From Halovulum marinum (GTDB taxonomy: Bacteria; Pseudomonadota; Alphaproteobacteria; Rhodobacterales; Rhodobacteraceae): a DNA stretch of 50,901 nucleotides. Position 1 is the stretch's first letter; each line of letters starts with the position of its first letter. The notes below the pieces were generated by a model, which ran no database searches, had not been told where the DNA came from, and worked only from the letters and a program-made list of their open reading frames with translations. This document shows, in pieces, positions 7,667 to 15,884 of the stretch. The translations under genes were made by a program, and so were the position numbers. Location: contig NZ_WIND01000024.1 in the NCBI RefSeq assembly GCF_009697225.1, forward strand, positions 1 to 50,901. The letters are read 5' to 3'.

Positions 7667-9103
7667 AGGCGTTTTTCGATGCAGGATCCCGAGGCCGGCC
7701 AGAGGCCCCCGTACTTCAATATCGACCCCGACCAGGCGTTGCGCGAACTGGGCGCACCGGTCGGCACCGACGGCTTCGCCGACACCGCCAGCCGCTCGCT
7801 GTCGGGGCGCGAGGACCTGGTCCGCCGCGGCCAGTCCCCCGAGGGGCGCAAGACGCTGCGGCTGTTCTCGACATGGGAGATCACCCGCTACCTGATCCCG
7901 GTCGCGCCCGCGCATTTCCGCCGGGTGCTGCGCGCCAACCCGGACCTGCCCCAGGGCCGGTCCGAGACCGAGGGCGGCGCCAAGTGGTTCACCCTCGACG
8001 AGGTGCTGCGCCTGCGCGGCCATTTCGCCGACCTTGGCAGCCGCGCCAAGGAATACCGCCCGTACCGGCCGAAGGGGCTGCCGGCCAAGACCGTCGCGGT
8101 CGCCAACTTCAAGGGCGGCGTCGGCAAGACCTCGACCGCGGCGCACCTGGCGATGTCGGCGGCGCTGGACGGCTACCGGGTGCTGGTGATCGACCTGGAC
8201 AGCCAGGGCTCGATCACCTCGATCTTCGGCGGCCAGGTGGCGGACGAATGGCAGACGGTGTTCCCGCTGCTGGCCCGCGACTACGCGCAAAGCCTGCAGG
8301 CCGAGAACCGCCGCCGCGCCGACCGGGGCGAGACCCCCCTGCCCTTCGACGACACGCTGCAGACCGCGCTCGACACCAGCGCCGCCGACCTGATCCAGTC
8401 CACGCACTGGCCGAACATCGACCTGATCGGCGCGCAGCTGAACCTGTACTGGGCCGAGTTCCAGATCCCGGTCTGGCGCACCGGCCTGCGCGGCTGGAAA
8501 CTGTGGGACGCGCTGTCGAACGGGCTCGAGGCCGACGGGCTGCTGGAGCGATACGATCTGATCGTGCTCGATACCCCGCCGGCGCTTGGGTACCTCACGA
8601 TCAACGGGCTGGCGACGGCGGACATATTGCTGGTGCCGCTGGGCGCGTCGTTCCTGGAGTTCGACTCGACGGGCCGGTTCTTCGACATGCTGCACGCCAC
8701 CTTCGCCTCGATCGAGGAGGGCGAGAACGCCGCCGCGCGCGCGCTCGGCCGCCCCGGCCTGCGCTTCGAATGGGACGCGGTGCGCGCCGTGGTCACCCGC
8801 TTCGACGCAAACCAGCAGGCCGAGATGGCGGGGCTGATGCAGGCCTATCTCGGCCCGGTGCTCAGCCCGGTGCGGCAGGACTTCACCGCGCTGGTGGGCC
8901 AGGCCGGGGAACAGGTGAACGGGATCTACGAGGCGGATTACCGGGATTTTAACCGCGATACGTATGCTAGGGGGCGCGCCGCCTTCGACGCCACCTATGC
9001 CGCCTTCAAGCGCCTGCTGATCGGCGCCTGGCGCCGGGACGAACTGGCCCGGGACGCGGCGCGCCAGCACGAGCCGCAGCAATTGAAAGAGGAGGCGTCC
9101 TGA
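7664..9103 (+). CDS. parA: Plasmid partition ATPase ParA
   Basis: 479 residues of a type Ia ParA. An N-terminal helix-turn-helix-like region (about 62-125) precedes the deviant Walker A motif FKGGVGKTS (149-157), then DLDSQGS (177-183) and the Walker B-like LIVLDTPPALGYLT. It forms ATP-dependent patterns on the nucleoid that move ParB-parS complexes, and the N-terminal domain normally represses its own operon. Starts at 7607, 7664 and 7679 are possible; 7664 has AGGG 6 nt upstream, while 7679 would leave the inverted repeat wholly outside the gene. The stop overlaps the parB start by one base. Confidence 0.93.
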   Translation: MRRFSMQDPEAGQRPPYFNIDPDQALRELGAPVGTDGFADTASRSLSGREDLVRRGQSPEGRKTLRLFSTWEITRYLIPVAPAHFRRVLRANPDLPQGRSETEGGAKWFTLDEVLRLRGHFADLGSRAKEYRPYRPKGLPAKTVAVANFKGGVGKTSTAAHLAMSAALDGYRVLVIDLDSQGSITSIFGGQVADEWQTVFPLLARDYAQSLQAENRRRADRGETPLPFDDTLQTALDTSAADLIQSTHWPNIDLIGAQLNLYWAEFQIPVWRTGLRGWKLWDALSNGLEADGLLERYDLIVLDTPPALGYLTINGLATADILLVPLGASFLEFDSTGRFFDMLHATFASIEEGENAAARALGRPGLRFEWDAVRAVVTRFDANQQAEMAGLMQAYLGPVLSPVRQDFTALVGQAGEQVNGIYEADYRDFNRDTYARGRAAFDATYAAFKRLLIGAWRRDELARDAARQHEPQQLKEEAS

Positions 9104-10143
9104 TGGCCCGCCGCCGCCTGACCCCCGTTCAGACTCCCGTCCGGACTCCCGCCGATGCCCCGCCGGGCGCCCAACCCGGCGCCGGGCTGGAAACCAAGGC
9201 CTTCGGCCTCGCCACCCAGGTCTCGCGCGCGCCGATCGCGCAGGTCGCGGGCGAGGCCTCGGCCACCGCCGCGCTGGAGGCGCTGACCGACGACATGGCC
9301 CGCGCCCGCGCCGAGGGCCGGATGGTGATCGGGATCCCGCTTCGGGACGTGCGGGCCGACCACCTGGACCGCGACCGCCTGCCCCGCGCCGACGACGAGG
9401 ACATGCAGGCGCTGCGCGAAAGCCTGCGCGCCCACGGCCAGCGCACCCCGATCGAGGTCACGCCGCTGACGGACGGGCGCTACGGGCTGATCTCGGGCTG
9501 GCGCCGGCTGACGGCGCTGGCGGCGCTGCACGAGCAGACCGGCGACGACCGTTTCGCATCGGTCCGCGCGCTGGTGCGCACGCCGGAAACCGCGGGCGAC
9601 GCCTATGTCGCCATGGTCGAGGAGAACGAGATCCGCCTCGGCCTGTCGCATTACGAGCGTGCCCGGATCGTGGCGCTGTCCGCCGACCGCGGCGTGTTCG
9701 AAAGCGAGCGCGCCGCGCTCAGGGCGCTGTTCGGGAATGTTTCGCGCGCGAAACGCTCCAAGATCGGCAGTTTCCTCGCGGTCTACCGGGCGCTGGACGC
9801 GCAGCTGCGCTTCCCGCACGCGCTGGGAGAGCGGCTGGGCCTGCGCCTCGCGAAAGAGATCTCCGACGACAGGGCCGCCGCCAGGGCGCTGCGAAAGGCG
9901 CTGGAACAGGCGGCGGCCGAGACCCCCGAGGCCGAGCAGCGGGCGATCGAACAGGCGCTGACCGCGCCGAAAGCGGCATCGCAGCCCGACCCCGCCCCCG
10001 AGACCGCCCCCGAAACCGTCCCCGGCATCACCGTGGGCGCGAAACGCAAGGGCCCCGCCATGCAGGTCACCGTCACCGGCCCGCGCGTGGATGCTGCATT
10101 GCACCGGGCGATCCTGGACCTGGTCGAGCGCTGGACGCGCTGA
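9103..10143 (+). CDS. parB: Partition protein ParB (parS-binding CTPase family)
   Basis: 346 residues. The N-terminal ParB domain is visible as IPLRDVRADHLDRDRLP, then ALRESLRAHGQRTPIEV and LISGWRRLTAL, followed by ENEIRLGLSHYERARIV, which corresponds to the CTP-binding and helix-turn-helix region. It should load at parS and spread. GAGGAGG precedes the start, and translation is probably coupled to parA through the TGATG overlap. A 16-bp perfect palindrome identical to one just downstream of the gene lies inside the coding region at 9739. Confidence 0.93.
   Translation: MARRRLTPVQTPVRTPADAPPGAQPGAGLETKAFGLATQVSRAPIAQVAGEASATAALEALTDDMARARAEGRMVIGIPLRDVRADHLDRDRLPRADDEDMQALRESLRAHGQRTPIEVTPLTDGRYGLISGWRRLTALAALHEQTGDDRFASVRALVRTPETAGDAYVAMVEENEIRLGLSHYERARIVALSADRGVFESERAALRALFGNVSRAKRSKIGSFLAVYRALDAQLRFPHALGERLGLRLAKEISDDRAAARALRKALEQAAAETPEAEQRAIEQALTAPKAASQPDPAPETAPETVPGITVGAKRKGPAMQVTVTGPRVDAALHRAILDLVERWTR
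9739..9754. other. Candidate parS site inside parB
   Basis: Perfect 16-bp palindrome GTTTCGCGCGCGAAAC. It resembles chromosomal parS (GTTTCACGTGAAAC) with the same GTTTC/GAAAC half-sites but a 2-bp longer centre. An identical copy lies at 10207. Confidence 0.75.
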
Positions 10144-10148
10144 CACCC

Positions 10149-10190
10149 GGCCCGGGGGCGGCCCGGGGGCGGCCCGGGGGCGGCCCGGGC
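10149..10190. repeat. 11-bp tandem repeat after parB
   Basis: Three perfect copies of GGCCCGGGGGC and a partial fourth. Each unit contains the palindrome GGCCCGGG-type core, so the stretch can fold. It sits between parB and the second parS-like site. Confidence 0.8.
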
Positions 10191-10206
10191 GGTTGAAGCG
10201 CCAAAC

Positions 10207-10222
10207 GTTTCGCGCGCGAAAC
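10207..10222. other. Candidate parS site downstream of parB
   Basis: Second copy of GTTTCGCGCGCGAAAC, extended to an 18-bp palindrome by flanking C and G. Two identical non-coding-like palindromes within 470 bp of each other at the partition locus strongly suggest the plasmid centromere. Confidence 0.8.
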
Positions 10223-10364
10223 GCGAGTGGCCGTCCCGGCGCGCAAATCGTCACAGATTGCCGGGGGTTCCGGCTGGACTCGCAGCCTGCCTTGAATATG
10301 CTGCAATGCGGGGTGGCCGGGCGTTTCGTCCGGGAAATCGTGCCGGCAAAAGGGCATTGGGGAC

Positions 10365-11543
10365 ATGCAAGCCAAAGATGATCTGGCGGGGGACGCCCCG
10401 CCACGGATCTGCGTCCTGTCTCTGCGCGAGATGGAGGCGCATGTCGCGCGCGCGGGCGGGTACGAGTTCGAGGACGTCATCGCCCGCGACCTGGACGATG
10501 CCCGGATCCTGACGCCGCGCCATGCCGGATGGTCGCCGCAGCGGCTGGGCCTGCACCGCTGGCTGTCGCGCCGGACACCGCTGGCGCGGCGGCTGTCGCC
10601 GGGGCTGCAGGTGCCGGCGCTGGACCGGGACGTGGAGCTTCTGTTCCTCTCGGCAGCCCAGCTGTCGGACCTGTCGGCGCTGGCGGCGGTGAAGGACTGG
10701 CGCCGGCGGTCGCGGGTCGCGATCTGCTGGCTGCAGGAACTCTGGGCCGCCGACATCCCGCGCAACGGCCGGCTGCTCGAGGTGCTGAACGCCTTCGACC
10801 ATGTGATCTGCCCGTTCCACCACTCCACCGGGCCGCTGCGGCAGCGCCTGGACGTGCCGGTCAGCTATCTGCCCTGGGGGATCGACGCGCTGGGGTTCTG
10901 CCCCTGGCCGGAGCCGCCGGCGCGGGTGATCGACGCCTACAACATCGGCGGCATCTCGCGGACCACGCACGCCGCGATGGTGGCCCATGCCGAGGCGACG
11001 GGCCGGTTCTACCTGCACGACACCACCAGGGGCCGGCGCACGGTGGACTCGCACGTCGCGCACCGGCGGAACTATGGCGCGACGCTGAAGCGGACGAAGT
11101 ATTTCTTCGCGCACCAGGCCAAGGTGCTGCGGGCGGACGAGCGCGGCGCGCAGGAGGAGTTCGGCCTGCGCTACCTGGAAGGCACCGCCGCGGGCGCGAT
11201 CCTGCTGGGCGACCGGGTCGACAACCCGGCCTTCCGCGAACACCTGGGCTGGCCCGACGCGGTGATCCGGATCCCCTACGACTGTCCCGACATCGGCGCC
11301 GTCATCGAGGAGCTGGAGCGCCAGCCCGAACGCATCGCCGCGGCGCGCCGCGCGAACGTGGCGAACGCGCTGCGCCGCCACGATCACCTGCACCGCTGGG
11401 ACCGGGTGCTGGAACTGGCCGGGCTGGAGCCGTCGCCGAAGATGCAGGCGCGCCGCGCCGCGCTGGAGGCGCGCGCCGCCCAAGTCGAGGCCGGGGACGA
11501 AGCGGCCGGATCGGGGCAGAACCACAAGGCGGCCACGGCATGA
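10365..11543 (+). CDS. Glycosyltransferase family 1-like protein
   Basis: 392 residues. The C-terminal half (EEFGLRYLEGTAAGAILLG, then HLGWPDAVIRIPYD) resembles the second Rossmann domain of group-1 glycosyltransferases of the Glyco_trans_1_2 type, where the glutamate in the EGTAAG stretch contacts the donor. The N-terminal half (ICVLSLREMEAHVARAGGYEFED) is less conserved. It opens the long rightward cluster to 20325, after the second parS-like palindrome. The stop overlaps a possible ATG at 11540. Donor sugar is unknown. Confidence 0.7.
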   Translation: MQAKDDLAGDAPPRICVLSLREMEAHVARAGGYEFEDVIARDLDDARILTPRHAGWSPQRLGLHRWLSRRTPLARRLSPGLQVPALDRDVELLFLSAAQLSDLSALAAVKDWRRRSRVAICWLQELWAADIPRNGRLLEVLNAFDHVICPFHHSTGPLRQRLDVPVSYLPWGIDALGFCPWPEPPARVIDAYNIGGISRTTHAAMVAHAEATGRFYLHDTTRGRRTVDSHVAHRRNYGATLKRTKYFFAHQAKVLRADERGAQEEFGLRYLEGTAAGAILLGDRVDNPAFREHLGWPDAVIRIPYDCPDIGAVIEELERQPERIAAARRANVANALRRHDHLHRWDRVLELAGLEPSPKMQARRAALEARAAQVEAGDEAAGSGQNHKAATA

Positions 11544-11566
11544 GACCGGAACGGAAGGAGCGAGAC

Positions 11567-11731
11567 ATGCGCGCGACGGGAAAGACCGGGGTCCGGACGG
11601 GCTTCTGGCGGCCGGGACGCCGCAGCGTCCTGACCGGCGCGGCGGCGCTGGCCCTGCTGGGCGGGCGCGGCCTGTGGGGCCGGGTGGTCCGCCACCGCTC
11701 GGGCTGGGTGCTGCACGAGCGGGACCTGTAG
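11567..11731 (+). CDS. Small Tat-signal-like ORF preceding the GMC oxidoreductase
   Basis: 54 residues. GRRSVLTGAAALALLG fits a twin-arginine signal (RR followed by a hydrophobic stretch). The start at 11567 has AAGGAG 8 nt upstream. The ORF ends in TAG at 11729, and the next base begins the ATG of the GMC oxidoreductase in the same frame, so only one amber codon separates the two. Either it is a separate small exported or membrane peptide, or an in-frame leader lost by a stop codon. The GMC protein aligns with its family from its own ATG, which favours two proteins. Confidence 0.5.
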   Translation: MRATGKTGVRTGFWRPGRRSVLTGAAALALLGGRGLWGRVVRHRSGWVLHERDL

Positions 11732-13195
11732 ATGTTCGTCGCCGCCGAGACCTTCGCCGACGGCCATGTCGAGCGCGCCCGGACCTGCGTGTTCGGCTCG
11801 GGCCCGGCGGGGCTGACGCTGGCGTACACCCTGGCCGAGCGCGGCGAGGACGTGCTGCTGGTCGAGGCCGGCGGCGCCGAGTGGGAATTCGAATCGCAGG
11901 AGCTGTACCAGGGCCGGGTCGAGGGCGACCGCTATTTCCTGCTCGAGGACTGCCGGCTGCGGGTCTTCGGCGGCACCTCGGGGCACTGGGGCGGCTATTG
12001 CCGGCCGCTGGACGCCCATGACCTGGCCGGGATCCCGGGCCATCCCGGCACCCGCTGGCCGATCGGCGTCGAGGCGCTGCAGCCCTATCTGGCGGCGGCC
12101 GCCGAGATCCTCGAGATCCCCGGCGAGTTCCCCGAGCGCGAGGCCGGTCCCGACCTGGTGCGCACCATGTACAACTACAGCCCGCCGGTGCGCTTCGGCG
12201 ACAAGTACCGGGACTACTGCGAAAGCTCGGACCGGCTGCGGGTCTGCCTGAACAGCGCGCTGGTCGGCATGGAGCCCGACGCCGGCGCCGGCGAGACCCG
12301 GATCCGCGCCGCCGAAATCGTGACCGAGCGCGGCCCCGGCGGCGCCGAGGGCCGGGTGCGCTGGCGCGTCGAGGCCGAGCGCTTCGTGGTCTGCCTGGGC
12401 GGCATCGAGAATTCCCGCCTGCTGCTGTGGATCAACGAGCAGAACGGCCGCGCGCTGCTGCCCGATCACGATCTCATCGGCCGCTACTGGATGGAGCACC
12501 CGAACGATTCCGTGGGCGAGACGGTGCTGCTGGCCGACCAGGCCGGGCTGTTCGTCGAGCGGCCGACGCATTTCACCCTGTCGGGCAGCTACCAGCAAGA
12601 CAACGCGCTGCCGAACGTGGTCTTCGAGATCAACGAGGAATCCTATACCAAGGCCAAGCGCCTGGCCGCCGACATCCTGTGCATCGCGCCGCCGCTGGGC
12701 CAGCGGCTGCTGGACGGGATCGACAAGAAGCTGGTCTGCGCCGCCCGGGTCCGCTGCCAGTGGGAGCAGGTGCCGGACCCGGACAACCGGGTGGTGCTGG
12801 GCGATACGCCCGACCGGCTGGGGATTCCGCAGGTCGCGCTGCACTGGCGCAACAACCCGTCCGAGCGGCGCACCATCGCCGCATCGACCCTGGCCCTGGC
12901 CCGGGCCTTCGCCGAGCAGGACATCGGCCGGGTGAAGCCGTTCGACTGGATCGTCGACGACAGCCTGCCGTTCCCCGACGACGAGGTGATCGCCAGCTAC
13001 CACCACATGGGCGGCACCCGGATGAGCGCCGACCCGGCCGCGGGCGTGGTCGATCCGGACCTGAAGGTGCACGGGGTCGCCAACCTCTACGTCGGCGGCA
13101 GTTCGGTGTTCCCCTCGTCGGGCTACGCCAATCCGACGCTGACCATCGTGCAGCTGGCGCTGCGCCTGGCCGACCACCTGAGGCCGGCGGCATGA
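11732..13195 (+). CDS. GMC-family FAD-dependent oxidoreductase
   Basis: 487 residues. The dinucleotide-binding motif GSGPAG (22-27) and LVEAGG lie at the N-terminus, GGTSGHWGG near residue 80 is the GMC FAD-covering motif, HHMGG starts at about residue 424, and the C-terminal domain SSGYANPTLTIVQLALRLA carries the usual late Asn. It probably oxidises an alcohol group of a sugar or small precursor. It has no signal peptide of its own; the preceding 54-residue ORF is in frame and Tat-like. Its place among sugar epimerases and acyltransferases suggests a role in making an unusual polysaccharide substituent, but the substrate is unknown. Confidence 0.85.
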   Translation: MFVAAETFADGHVERARTCVFGSGPAGLTLAYTLAERGEDVLLVEAGGAEWEFESQELYQGRVEGDRYFLLEDCRLRVFGGTSGHWGGYCRPLDAHDLAGIPGHPGTRWPIGVEALQPYLAAAAEILEIPGEFPEREAGPDLVRTMYNYSPPVRFGDKYRDYCESSDRLRVCLNSALVGMEPDAGAGETRIRAAEIVTERGPGGAEGRVRWRVEAERFVVCLGGIENSRLLLWINEQNGRALLPDHDLIGRYWMEHPNDSVGETVLLADQAGLFVERPTHFTLSGSYQQDNALPNVVFEINEESYTKAKRLAADILCIAPPLGQRLLDGIDKKLVCAARVRCQWEQVPDPDNRVVLGDTPDRLGIPQVALHWRNNPSERRTIAASTLALARAFAEQDIGRVKPFDWIVDDSLPFPDDEVIASYHHMGGTRMSADPAAGVVDPDLKVHGVANLYVGGSSVFPSSGYANPTLTIVQLALRLADHLRPAA

Positions 13196-13279
13196 GGCCG
13201 GCGCGGGAAGGGGGGCGGGCTTGCCCGGCCGGCGGAAAGGCGCACCATGATGCGCAGCGAAATCCGAAGGGGAACGAGC

Positions 13280-14275
13280 ATGGCTGACCTGCTGCCCGGC
13301 CCGGGCGCCGTCCGGCTGATCCTGGCGCTGATGATCGTCGCCGAACACATCTCCGGGCTGCGCATCGGCGGGCCGGCGTTCATGGCCGTCTTCGTGCTCA
13401 GCGGCTACTGGGTGGCGCGGTCGTGGGATCTGCGCTACCGCCAGCTGCCGCGCCCCGAGGCGACCTTCTGGCTGTCGCGCATCCTGCGGCTGTGGCCGCT
13501 CTATGCGGTGGTGTTCCTGGGCACGACCCTGGTGCTGGCGCAGGTCGCGGGGCGCTACGATCCGGCGACCTGGGCCGGGCTGCCGATCCTGGGGCTGGCC
13601 AGCCACGGGCTGGACCGGATCGGCATCGCCTGGTCGCTGGACATCCTGCTGCAGTTCTACCTGCTGCTGCCGCTGCTGTGGGCGCTGGCCGGACGCACCG
13701 GGCCGGCCGGGGCGGCGCTGTGGGTGCTGGCGGCCGCCGCCGCGGGCTGGGCGCTGATCCTCGCCACCGGCCTGGTGCTGCTGCCGGCGTTCCTGCCGCT
13801 GTTCGCCCTGGGCTGGGCGGCGCATGCGCGCGGCTGGCGGGTGCCGCTGTGGGGCGCGCTGGCCGCGGGCGCCGGCTTCGTGCTGGTGGCGGGCGCGGCG
13901 CTGGTCCTGCCCGACTGGCGCGGCTTCGTGATCGGCGGCTCGGGCAGTTTCGGCGGCGACAAGCTGTTCGCGCTGGTCTGGGTGCTGCCGCTGGTGCCGG
14001 CGCTGCTGTGGAGCGTGCGCCGCCCCTCGGGCGCGGCCGACCGGCTGCTGGGCGAGATCGCCTATCCGGTGTTCCTGCTGCACTACCCGGTGATCGTCAC
14101 CGGCCGGGCGCTGCTGGGCCGCGACTACAGCGCCCCCGAGAAGCTGGCGCTGGTCGCCGCCGTGCTGGCCGCCGCGCTGGTCCTGCACCTGGTGCTGGGC
14201 CGCCCGCTGGAGGCGCTGCGCCAGCGCGTGGTGCGCGGCCGGGCCGCGCGCCCCCTGGCCGGGGAAAGCGCGTGA
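13280..14275 (+). CDS. Acyltransferase 3 family membrane protein (first of a pair)
   Basis: About 331 residues with roughly 10 hydrophobic segments. The N-terminal RLILALMIVAEHISGL places the family's key histidine in the first membrane region, and FVLSGYWVARSW with FWLSRILRLWPLY fits the acyltransferase 3 pattern of integral membrane O-acyltransferases. Such enzymes move acetyl or longer acyl groups to sugars on the periplasmic side. The start at 13280 has AAGGGG 8 nt upstream; an in-frame ATG at 13247 is less likely. The TGATG junction with the next gene implies translational coupling. Confidence 0.85.
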   Translation: MADLLPGPGAVRLILALMIVAEHISGLRIGGPAFMAVFVLSGYWVARSWDLRYRQLPRPEATFWLSRILRLWPLYAVVFLGTTLVLAQVAGRYDPATWAGLPILGLASHGLDRIGIAWSLDILLQFYLLLPLLWALAGRTGPAGAALWVLAAAAAGWALILATGLVLLPAFLPLFALGWAAHARGWRVPLWGALAAGAGFVLVAGAALVLPDWRGFVIGGSGSFGGDKLFALVWVLPLVPALLWSVRRPSGAADRLLGEIAYPVFLLHYPVIVTGRALLGRDYSAPEKLALVAAVLAAALVLHLVLGRPLEALRQRVVRGRAARPLAGESA

Positions 14276-15324
14276 TGCCGGCGCTGCTGGGACCGGGGCT
14301 GGTGCGGCTGGGGCTGGCGATGATGGTGCTGGTCGAGCACCTGTCGCGGTTCGAGATCGGCAGCCTCGCGGTGATGGTGTTCTTCACGCTCAGCGGCTAC
14401 TGGGTGATGCGGATGTTCGACGAGAGCTACCGGCACATGCCGCGGCCTCTGACGACGTTCTACGTCTCGCGCTTCCTGCGGGTCTGGCTGCTCTACGTGA
14501 CCGTGTTCCTGGCCGCGATGGCGGTGCTGTGGGGGCTCGGGCGCTACGATCCGGCGACCTGGGCGGCGCTGCCGATCCTGGGCGTGGCGACCCATGACCG
14601 CGACATCATCGGCATCGCCTGGTCGCTGGACATCGAGCTGCAGTTCTATGCCCTGCTGCCGCTGCTGTGGGCGGTGGCGGCGCGGCTGCGCGACGGCGCC
14701 GGCTGGGGGCTTCTGGCGCTGGCGACGCTGCTGCTGTCGGCGTTCAGCTGGGTGCTGCTCTACCGCACCGGGATCACGCTGGTGACGGTGTACCTGCCGC
14801 TGTTCGTCGCCGGCGCGGCGATCCACCTGCTGCGCCTGCGGGCCTCGTCGCGGCTGGCGCTGCTGTCGGTGGGGGCGTTCGTCCTGGCCGCGGTGGTGGT
14901 GTACCTGACGCCCGAGGCGCGCCAGCTGCTGATCTACGGCACCGACAACCCCAACCACAACAAGCTGTTCGCGCTGCTCTGGGCGATCACGCTGCTGCCG
15001 TTCGTGGCCTGGAACGTGCACCAGCCCAGCGGGCCGGTCGACCGGCACATGGGCAACCTGTCCTACGCGATCTACCTGGTGCATTTCCCGATGATCATCG
15101 CCGGGCGCGAGCTGGTGGGCCGGGACCTGAGCGATCCGGAAAAGCTGGTGGTGCTGGTCGGCGCCCCGGTGCTGGCGCTGGCGCTCTACCTGCTGGTCGA
15201 CCGGCGCTACGAACGCCTGCGGCGACGGGTGGTGCGGGCCTTGAAAACCCTTCCCCCGCCGCGGCGCGCGGCCATCATTCCGATAGAATCCGCGCCCATG
15301 CGTGAATCCGACAGCGTGCAGTAA
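14275..15324 (+). CDS. Acyltransferase 3 family membrane protein (second of a pair)
   Basis: 349 residues, a clear paralogue of the preceding protein: AMMVLVEHLSRFEIG, FFTLSGYWVMRMF, FYVSRFLRVWLLY, GRYDPATWAALPILG and IGIAWSLDIELQFY match its counterparts closely. The second copy has a longer, basic C-terminal tail. A tandem pair suggests recent duplication with divergence, perhaps two acyl positions or donors. The start overlaps the first paralogue's stop by one base. Confidence 0.85.
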   Translation: MPALLGPGLVRLGLAMMVLVEHLSRFEIGSLAVMVFFTLSGYWVMRMFDESYRHMPRPLTTFYVSRFLRVWLLYVTVFLAAMAVLWGLGRYDPATWAALPILGVATHDRDIIGIAWSLDIELQFYALLPLLWAVAARLRDGAGWGLLALATLLLSAFSWVLLYRTGITLVTVYLPLFVAGAAIHLLRLRASSRLALLSVGAFVLAAVVVYLTPEARQLLIYGTDNPNHNKLFALLWAITLLPFVAWNVHQPSGPVDRHMGNLSYAIYLVHFPMIIAGRELVGRDLSDPEKLVVLVGAPVLALALYLLVDRRYERLRRRVVRALKTLPPPRRAAIIPIESAPMRESDSVQ

Positions 15325-15341
15325 CGACCGAGGCAGCATTC

Positions 15342-15884
15342 ATGATCTTCACCGAAACCGGGCTGGCCGACGCCCATGTCATCGACCTGCAGGAGATCCG
15401 CGACGACCGCGGCTTCTTCGCCCGCGCGTTCTGCGCACGGGAATTCGAGGAACACGGGCTGAAGCCGGCGATCGCGCAGGGCAACCTGTCGTACAATCAC
15501 AACAAGGGCACGATGCGCGGCATGCACTACCAGCGCCCGCCCGCGGCCGAGACCAAGCTGGTGCGCTGCACCGCCGGGGCGATCTGGGACGTGATCGTCG
15601 ACATCCGCCCCGACTCGCCGACCTACATGAAGCATTTCGGCGTCGAGCTGAGCGCCGCCAACCGCCGCGCGCTCTATGTCCCCGAGATGTTCGCCCACGG
15701 CTACCTGACGCTGACCGACGGGGCCGAGGTGATCTATTCGGTGGGCGAGTTCTACACCCCCGGCGTCGAGGGCGGCTACCGCCATGACGACCCGGCGCTG
15801 GGGATCGACTGGCCGGTGCCGGTCGAGGTGATTTCCGAGAAGGACGCGACCTGGCCGCTGATCGGGGAAGGGGCGGCGCGATGA
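15342..15884 (+). CDS. dTDP-4-dehydrorhamnose 3,5-epimerase family protein
   Basis: 180 residues of the RmlC cupin family. His62 (RGMHYQ), Lys72, Tyr132 and Tyr138 fall at the same positions as the catalytic and base residues of RmlC, so the epimerase chemistry is probably intact. It differs clearly from the true RmlC at 35035 (for example NHNKGTMRGMHY and MFAHGYLTLTDGAEVIY), so it probably acts on another 4-keto sugar nucleotide. It is followed with a 4-nt overlap by a SAF-domain oxidoreductase, a pair that probably makes one sugar. ATG 15342 is the only sensible start. Confidence 0.85.
   Translation: MIFTETGLADAHVIDLQEIRDDRGFFARAFCAREFEEHGLKPAIAQGNLSYNHNKGTMRGMHYQRPPAAETKLVRCTAGAIWDVIVDIRPDSPTYMKHFGVELSAANRRALYVPEMFAHGYLTLTDGAEVIYSVGEFYTPGVEGGYRHDDPALGIDWPVPVEVISEKDATWPLIGEGAAR

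Noticed and set aside
10149-10190. Short regular repeats considered as a CRISPR array
   Set aside because: Units are 11 bp and contiguous, without spacers; it is a simple tandem repeat.
11384-14188. 934-codon minus-strand open frame
   Set aside because: Antisense to the GMC oxidoreductase and acyltransferase; no domain motifs, typical shadow composition.
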